Assembly: GCA_036397035.1 (NCBI GenBank)
Contig: DASWJS010000025.1
Location: 1-56,567, forward strand
DNA: 56,567 nucleotides
Reading direction: 5' to 3'
Source of the DNA: DASWJS01 sp036397035
GTDB taxonomy: Bacteria; Actinomycetota; AC-67
Made by a program: the position numbers and the translations under genes. Of the stretch, positions 51,589 to 56,567 are shown piece by piece. The notes below the pieces were generated by a model that worked only from the letters and a program-made list of their open reading frames with translations, was not told where the DNA came from and ran no database searches. How positions within the stretch are numbered: position 1 is the stretch's first letter; the number at the start of each line of letters is the position of its first letter.

Positions 51589-52740
51589 GTGAGATCGGTG
51601 AGATCAGCGGCGGGCGAGACTCGTGCGGACGCCGGCGCGGCGGGCGCCAGAGCGAGCGCGGACGCCGGCGCGAGAACGGACCGTCGGTCCTACGCCGAAG
51701 CGCTCGAGCGTCTGAGCGACGTGGTCGCGCGCGCATCGGACGTGCGGCCCGCCCTGCGCGCGATCAATCGCGAGGTCCTGGCAGCGAGCGGCCTTCGTTG
51801 TGAGCGGCTGAGCCTCGGCGATCCCGGCGTCGCCGGCCTGCTCGGCCTCGAGGACGCCGACGACGCCGAGCGCGCCCTGCTCCAGCGCTGGCTGCGGACG
51901 CCCGGCCCGGCGCCTCACCACGCCGGCGGTCGAACCGCGCTGCCGGTGCTCCTGCGCGGACGGCCGGCCGGCGTGCTGTGGTTCAGCCCGGGCGCGCTGG
52001 ACCCGGACGCCCGAGCGCTCGCCGGGGCGATCGCGACCGCGCTCGGCGAGGTCGCGCAGAAGTCGAAGCTGCGAAGGGAGGCGCTCCGATACGAGCGCAG
52101 CCTGGCGATCGCGGCGGATCGCCAGCGGATCGCGCGCGACCTCCACGAGACCGTCGGGCAAACGCTGTACGCGATCGGGCTGCGAACGCAGGAGCTGCTG
52201 TCCCGCACGCGCGACCCGGAGATCCTCCCCTCGCTGCGCGCGTTGAGGACGCTCGCGGCGAGCGGAGTCGCGACCGTGCGAAGCGCCGTGTTCGAGCTGT
52301 CGTTCCTCAACGTGCGGGAGCGAGGGTTCGTGCCCTCGCTGCACAAGCTCGCCCGCCAGTTCAAGCTCGCGACCGGCACGCCCGTGACGGTGCGCGTGCC
52401 CGGGAGCCTTCCGCACGTCCCCAGCGAGGTCGAGGGCATCCTGTTCCGTCTTGCGCACGAGGCGCTCATCAACGTCGAGCGTCACGCCCGCGCGACCGGC
52501 GTGCTGCTGATGCTCGAGCACGACGAAGGCGAGTTCCGCATGACCATCCGCGACGACGGCATCGGGATCGACCAGCGCAACGCCTTCGACTGGCGCTCGT
52601 CGGCGCACTTCGGCCTGCGATCGATCCGGCGCTCGGTGGAGGCCCTCGGGGGGCGCCTTTCGATCGCCGCCGCGCACCCGCGCGGCCTCACGATCAGCGC
52701 TCGCATCTCGGTGAACGCCGCTCGGAGCGCGGTTCAATGA
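51589..52740 (+). CDS. Soluble NarL-type histidine kinase (HisKA_3)
   Basis: The 383-residue kinase has no membrane helix. After a low-complexity N-terminus comes a GAF-like sensor region (about 35-155), the HisKA_3 helix with H186 (RIARDLHETVGQTLYAIGLR) and an HATPase domain (N box HEALINVERHA, G1 DDGIGID, G2 GLRSIRRSVEALGG). It lacks an obvious signal domain, so it should sense an internal cue. GTG 51589 is chosen; a second GTG lies 9 bases on. The next gene starts in an ATGA overlap. Confidence 0.84.
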   Translation: MRSVRSAAGETRADAGAAGARASADAGARTDRRSYAEALERLSDVVARASDVRPALRAINREVLAASGLRCERLSLGDPGVAGLLGLEDADDAERALLQRWLRTPGPAPHHAGGRTALPVLLRGRPAGVLWFSPGALDPDARALAGAIATALGEVAQKSKLRREALRYERSLAIAADRQRIARDLHETVGQTLYAIGLRTQELLSRTRDPEILPSLRALRTLAASGVATVRSAVFELSFLNVRERGFVPSLHKLARQFKLATGTPVTVRVPGSLPHVPSEVEGILFRLAHEALINVERHARATGVLLMLEHDEGEFRMTIRDDGIGIDQRNAFDWRSSAHFGLRSIRRSVEALGGRLSIAAAHPRGLTISARISVNAARSAVQ

Positions 52741-53375
52741 ACGCCCCGGCGATCTCGGTGATGCTCGTCGACGACCACGACCTCGTTCGCGAGGGGCTGT
52801 GGAGCATCCTGGCCAAGGAGCGCGACTTCGACGTCGTGGCGGAAGCGCGAACGGGGGAAGAGGCGATCGAGCTGCTCGTGGACCGCGACGTCGACGTCAT
52901 CGTGCTCGACCTGCGCCTGCGGGACATGAGTGGCGTCGAGCTGTGCCGGGAGATCGCCGAGCGCCGCCTGCGGGCGCAGGTCGTCGTGCTCTCGGGCTCG
53001 ATCGACGAGCGCAACGTCGGCGCCGCGCTCTGGGCGGGCGCGCGAGGCTACGTCGTCAAGGACGTCGACCCCGACGAGCTGAAGCGCGCGATCCGCCGCG
53101 TCGCCCTCGGTCACACGTCGCTGGATCCCATGGTGACGAGACGGTTCATGGAATGGGCGGCCCGCCTGGATCGAACGCGCCTCAGGGCGTTGCCACCGCG
53201 GCAGCTTCGCGTCCTGCAAGGACTCGCGCAAGGCAAGTCCGCGCGGGAGATCAGCAACGCGCAGGGCCTGACGTACCAGACGGTGAAGACCTACATGCGC
53301 GACATCTACCGAAGGCTCGGCGTGAGCAATCGCACCGAGGCCGTCGCGGTCGCGGTGCGCGACCGAATCGTCTAA
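52737..53375 (+). CDS. NarL-type response regulator, cognate of the kinase
   Basis: The 212-residue protein has an intact receiver (D12-D13, phospho-acceptor D58 in VIVLDLRL, K108) and a LuxR-type HTH (LPPRQLRVLQGLAQGKSARE, TYQTVKTYMRDIYRRLG). It overlaps the kinase stop as ATGA, so it is its likely partner. It shares sequence features with the degenerate regulator at 50882, which may compete with it. Confidence 0.9.
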   Translation: MNAPAISVMLVDDHDLVREGLWSILAKERDFDVVAEARTGEEAIELLVDRDVDVIVLDLRLRDMSGVELCREIAERRLRAQVVVLSGSIDERNVGAALWAGARGYVVKDVDPDELKRAIRRVALGHTSLDPMVTRRFMEWAARLDRTRLRALPPRQLRVLQGLAQGKSAREISNAQGLTYQTVKTYMRDIYRRLGVSNRTEAVAVAVRDRIV

Positions 53376-53758
53376 GACCCCCGCGCGGCGTCGGAGCGGC
53401 GCGCCAAGAGCGCCAGCTCGATCACGACGCGATCGGTGCCCTTGCGAATCGATCGGCCGAGGATCTGCTCGGCACGGCGAATCCGGTAGTCGACCGTGTG
53501 CCGGTGCACCCGCATCGCCGCGGCCGTGCGCGCGATCGACAGGTCGTGCTCGACGAAAGCGTCGACGGTGTCGATCAGGCTGCCCGACTTGGTGCGGTTG
53601 TGAGTGACCAGGGGGGCCAGGATCTGGGCGAGGCCACGCTGGGCGGCGACGTCACGCGACACCATCTCACGCAGGATCTCGGCGGAGGGCGCGAACTGCC
53701 ATGCGGAGGGGCGATGATGCGCCAAATCGGCGCCGGCGTGAGCGGCTCGGGACTGCAC
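53372..53758 (-). CDS. PucR/CdaR-type C-terminal HTH protein (short)
   Basis: The 128-residue protein corresponds to the C-terminal half of PucR-family regulators: a helical part (EHDLSIARTAAAMRVHRHTV, then DYRIRRAEQILGRS) that is the HTH_30 DNA-binding domain. The N-terminal sensor domains of the family are missing. It may be a natural short regulator or a truncated remnant. The last 4 bases overlap the convergent response-regulator gene. GTG 53758 is the start used. Confidence 0.7.
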   Translation of the reverse strand: MQSRAAHAGADLAHHRPSAWQFAPSAEILREMVSRDVAAQRGLAQILAPLVTHNRTKSGSLIDTVDAFVEHDLSIARTAAAMRVHRHTVDYRIRRAEQILGRSIRKGTDRVVIELALLARRSDAARGS

Positions 53759-53871
53759 GCGGCAACGCTACCGACGCGCCCCGCGTCGCGACAGGTCCCC
53801 GTTTGGAAGCGCCGCTGCCGAAGGAGGACGTCTCCCGGGCGAGACCTCGCCGGACCCGATTCGTATTTCTA

Positions 53872-53888
53872 TTGGACAAGTGGCCAAT
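53872..53888 (+). promoter_or_regulatory. Palindromic block A, copy 2
   Basis: TTGGACAAGTGGCCAAT lies 118 bases before the start of the sigma-propeller fusion gene and matches the copy at 50726-50742 outside the two central bases. With one more base the arms are ATTGG/CCAAT. Confidence 0.5.
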
Positions 53889-54005
53889 ATCCGCCAGGAG
53901 TTTCTCAGGGCGGGTCGAATAGGGCGGTGGAGGACGCCCACGAGCACGAGAGGGCGACGACGACGCCCACGAAGGCCCGGACGGTACCTACAAGGGGGGA
54001 CGGCA

Positions 54006-56426
54006 ATGAGCACGCGGATCGCCATTACCGACACGTCTTCCGAGCCAACTGCCTACGAAGAGACCGGACACTCTCTCCGAGTCGCCCCAGCCGGCAGCCA
54101 ACTCCACTGGAAGCTCATCCTGGATCAAGTCGAGCGCAAGGAGATCACCGCCGTCGAGGCCAGCCGCCGGCTCGGTGTCGCACGCTCGTGGTTCTACGAG
54201 CTGCGCCGGCGCTACGAGGCCGAGGGTGAGCGCGGGCTGGACCCGCGATCGCGCATGAAGCCCCGCCACGACCTGCGCCTCTCCGACGAGCTGATCGATG
54301 CAATCGTCGAATACACGCTGCGGCATCCCAAGCACGGCGAGCGCAGGATCGCTCGCAGCCTCGGCGCTCCGCAGAACGGCGGCTGGCACGTCTCGCACGC
54401 CGCGGTGGGAACGGTGCTGCGCCGGGCCGGCCTGTCGCGCGCGGAGTTCCGCCACACCCTCGCCGGGGAGCAATCCTCGGTCGAGGACCGCGTCCAGCTC
54501 GCCACGATGGCGCGGCCCGACGGCAACGGGCGGAACCTCGCGGCCGTGGACGAGCCGCACTTGCTGCGCCTGTCGATCGGCGGCGACATCGAGGCCTTCG
54601 CGCACCTGTACGAGCGATACCGTCCCACTGTTCTCGCCGTGTGCCTGCAGCACCTGCGAGACCGGGCGCTGGCGGAGGACGTTACGCAGGACACCTTCCT
54701 CCGCGCGTTCCACGCGCTCCGTCGGTTCGAGAGTGGGCGCCGACTGCTTCCCTGGCTCCGCGCGATCGCGCGCAACCGGGCGATCGACGTGCTCCGCCGC
54801 ACCGGTCGAACGACGCTGAAAGACCCCACGGACGGGACGTGGTCGATCCCGGCGCTCGACAGCAGCCCGCTGGACGAGTCGATCGCGACCGAGCAGCGGG
54901 TTCGCCTGCAGAAGGCGCTGGAGCGCCTCCCGTCCCGCCAGCAGCGAGTGCTGACGCTGTTCGCTCTGCACGGCTGGACCTATCGGGACATCGCCGCGGC
55001 AGAGGGAACGACCGTCCTGGCAATCAAGTCGCTGATGTTCCGCGCGCGCGCGAACTTGCGTCGCGCCTGCGGCGACGGTCTGCTCGGGACGGCGCTGCTC
55101 CCCCTCCGGCGCGTGCGCGCCTGGCTGTGGGCTCGTCACGACGCTCACCCGTTCGAAGCCCTTGTGTTTGCGTGCGCGAACCAGATCGTCGCGGGCCTGG
55201 CCGTTGTGATCATGACGGTTGGAGGGACCGGACTCGGCCTCCCGAGCGCCGCCGCCGTCGCCGTCGCCGATCGAGACGGCGCCGCCATCGCCCCAGCCCC
55301 CGCGTCCACACGGCTCGTTGCCCGGCATGGCGCGGTGGGTTCGACAGACCGAGCACCCGGCGAGACGTCCCCGGACGAGGTGGCGGACCTCCTGCCGCGA
55401 TATCTCCAGGAAGTGACCGACCCGGAGGGCGACGTGGAGGACCCCGAGGACGCGAAGATCACCTCGATCGTCGCCTCGCCGAACGTCGCGCAGGACCACA
55501 CGCTCTTCGCCGTGGGACACGACATGTGCGAACCGGGCTGCGGGACCGAGTTCGTCCTGTTCCGGTCGACCGATGAGGGAGAGTCCTGGAAGCTCCTCAC
55601 CGCCTCCGGTCTCACCGGCCACACTGTTCTGTTGCCCCCCGACTTCGGAGCCGGCAGCTCGAGGATCTTCGCGATGGGAGCCGAAGGGCTGCAAGAGAGC
55701 ACCGACGGGGGCGAGTCCTTCCGCCCCGTCGCCGTCGGCACGGCCGCCCTGCAGGGCTCCGCCGCCATCTCGCCGCTGTTTGCGCAGGGAGATCCGCGCA
55801 TCCTGATCGGGGCCACGACGATGATCGAATACGACGACGAGACCAAGACCGAAGGGCCCGCGGGCTATTCCGCCTTTCCCGGGCCCCTCGAACCCGCGTT
55901 CTCTCCGGACTTCGGCACGGACGGACTCCTGCTCGTCGGCGGGCGGCAATCCACGTTCGACGAGAGTGGCAAGGTGGGCGTCATCTACATTTGCACCTCG
56001 CAGATGTGCGGCACCGCCGATCTCTCGGGTTTCGTCGGCGGCACGCCCACGATCCGCTTCCCGAGCGACTATGCGGCGGGTGGAACCGTCTTCGCCCTCG
56101 CCCGTGAGGGAATCCTTCGGTCCACCGACGGCGGCGCGACGTTCGCGCCGATCCCGACGCCCCTGGACGACGGTTACACGGACCTTGCCGTCGGCCCCGG
56201 CGGCACGCACCTGGTCGCCACGGCCCAAGCAAACGATCCCGTCGCAAACGGCGTCCTGGTGTCCGACGACGGCGGAGAGCACTGGTATCACTCCTTCGAT
56301 CCGTTGGTGGCCGGCGGCGTTTCAGTTGTCGCATTGACCCAGAGCCGCATCGTGGTCGGAACGTCGGAAGGGATCGCGTGCAGCGGCGACAACGGTCAAA
56401 CGTGGAGTCGCCGCTGCACGGCCTAA
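54006..56426 (+). CDS. Membrane-spanning sigma factor fused to IS481-like HTH and Asp-box propeller
   Basis: The 806-residue product joins four parts. Residues about 35-145 are an IS481-transposase-like DNA-binding region (EASRRLGVARSWFYELRRRY, then LSDELIDAIVEYTLRHPKHG) without a DDE core. Residues about 190-265 and 300-355 are ECF sigma regions 2 (AEDVTQDTFLRAFHALRRF) and 4 (LPSRQQRVLTLFALHGWTY). One membrane helix lies at about 385-412. The rest is extracellular, with five Asp-box (BNR-like) repeats: STDEGESW 521, STDGGESF 565, STDGGATF 706, SDDGGEHW 753, SGDNGQTW 793. ATG 54006 has AAGGGGGG upstream; an upstream GTG at 53880 is weaker. No frameshift is needed. A sigma factor with its own outside sensor is the reading; release by proteolysis is a guess. 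Confidence 0.85.
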   Translation: MSTRIAITDTSSEPTAYEETGHSLRVAPAGSQLHWKLILDQVERKEITAVEASRRLGVARSWFYELRRRYEAEGERGLDPRSRMKPRHDLRLSDELIDAIVEYTLRHPKHGERRIARSLGAPQNGGWHVSHAAVGTVLRRAGLSRAEFRHTLAGEQSSVEDRVQLATMARPDGNGRNLAAVDEPHLLRLSIGGDIEAFAHLYERYRPTVLAVCLQHLRDRALAEDVTQDTFLRAFHALRRFESGRRLLPWLRAIARNRAIDVLRRTGRTTLKDPTDGTWSIPALDSSPLDESIATEQRVRLQKALERLPSRQQRVLTLFALHGWTYRDIAAAEGTTVLAIKSLMFRARANLRRACGDGLLGTALLPLRRVRAWLWARHDAHPFEALVFACANQIVAGLAVVIMTVGGTGLGLPSAAAVAVADRDGAAIAPAPASTRLVARHGAVGSTDRAPGETSPDEVADLLPRYLQEVTDPEGDVEDPEDAKITSIVASPNVAQDHTLFAVGHDMCEPGCGTEFVLFRSTDEGESWKLLTASGLTGHTVLLPPDFGAGSSRIFAMGAEGLQESTDGGESFRPVAVGTAALQGSAAISPLFAQGDPRILIGATTMIEYDDETKTEGPAGYSAFPGPLEPAFSPDFGTDGLLLVGGRQSTFDESGKVGVIYICTSQMCGTADLSGFVGGTPTIRFPSDYAAGGTVFALAREGILRSTDGGATFAPIPTPLDDGYTDLAVGPGGTHLVATAQANDPVANGVLVSDDGGEHWYHSFDPLVAGGVSVVALTQSRIVVGTSEGIACSGDNGQTWSRRCTA

Positions 56427-56567
56427 CAGGATGCTGAAGAACACCACTTGACGGCGTCCAAGCGCCTCGATCGCGCGGATGTGGCGACGAATCCGATGCG
56501 GTGGACCTTCGGTGGGGCCCTCAGATCGGCCGTCTGACGTTCGATCTGGGGCGTTCGGCCGCTCGTG
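56427..56567. other. Window end, no supported gene
   Basis: The last 141 bases hold no gene that I can support. A minus-strand frame reads coding-like to a TAG near 56426 but has no recognisable domain. GGATGCTGAAGAACACC resembles sequence seen at some IS ends, without proof. Confidence 0.3.

Noticed and set aside
54006..54480. IS481 transposase gene
   Set aside because: Only the N-terminal DNA-binding region is present; the DDE catalytic domain is replaced by sigma regions in the same frame, and no terminal inverted repeats are seen.
56427..56567. End of an insertion sequence
   Set aside because: The GGATGCTGAAGAACACC sequence is reminiscent of some IS ends, but no inverted partner and no recognisable transposase frame is visible in the remaining bases.

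Overview
The window is very G+C-rich DNA (about 70 % by eye) that looks like the chromosome of an uncultured or little-studied actinobacterium. The main evidence is the mycothiol gene mshA next to a YbjN-like gene, an HbhA-like gene with its XRE regulator, an RsiG-type c-di-GMP-dependent anti-sigma factor, and a Tad cluster in the mycobacterial/streptomycete order (tadZ-tadA-tadB-tadC-Flp). No rRNA or tRNA gene is visible, so the lineage cannot be fixed more closely. I saw no complete insertion sequence, prophage or CRISPR array.

Region 1 (1-12.7 kb, mostly minus strand) starts with the 5' part of a secreted-protein gene. It is followed by a coupled operon (BioF2-like acyltransferase, mshA, GNAT acetyltransferase, YbjN-like), the hbhA-like/XRE pair, two plus-strand exported proteins, a metallophosphoesterase-asparaginase pair, a response regulator with an HD-GYP c-di-GMP phosphodiesterase, an RsiG-like protein, and a galE/acyl-CoA ligase pair. 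Region 2 (12.8-21.8 kb) has a heterodimeric ABC exporter, a nucleotidyltransferase toxin-antitoxin-like pair, a broken gene remnant, two tandem acyl-CoA dehydrogenases, a VOC protein and an MFS exporter.

Region 3 (22.0-26.2 kb) is the Tad pilus operon, with a 20-bp tandem repeat array between tadC and the pilin gene. Region 4 (26.3-34.9 kb) has a DUF2235 hydrolase, bioB, an MGMT/ECF sigma pair, a TetR regulator, several exported proteins including a probable copper monooxygenase-cupredoxin fusion, a HAD phosphatase and a structured, possibly non-coding RNA element.

Region 5 (34.9-46.9 kb, minus) is a long run of coupled or closely spaced genes. It encodes two exported proteins (one a large membrane-anchored propeller-like protein), a LivK-type binding protein, a LivH-LivM-LivG permease/ATPase fused in one polypeptide, LivF, a lipoprotein and then a secreted alpha/beta hydrolase with a small membrane protein. 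The likely theme is binding and import of an extracellular compound that is probably not an ordinary amino acid. Region 6 (46.9-49.9 kb) holds further secreted proteins, one in the lysyl oxidase family; part of it (46.4-48 kb) has visibly lower G+C.

Region 7 (49.9-56.4 kb) is a dense regulatory island: an ECF sigma factor, a LuxR-type regulator with a non-phosphorylatable receiver, a soluble histidine kinase with its response regulator, a PucR-type HTH stub and, most notable, one 806-residue gene. That gene joins an IS481-like DNA-binding region, an ECF sigma factor, one transmembrane helix and an extracellular Asp-box (BNR-like) propeller. It is the strongest candidate for an undescribed system: a sigma factor carrying its own outside sensor. 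The upstream regions of this gene and of the atypical LuxR gene share two sequence blocks, one of which recurs beside the c-di-GMP operon. Many genes in the window appear to be leaderless (a -10-like hexamer 6-9 bases before the start codon), and many overlap as ATGA or GTGA.
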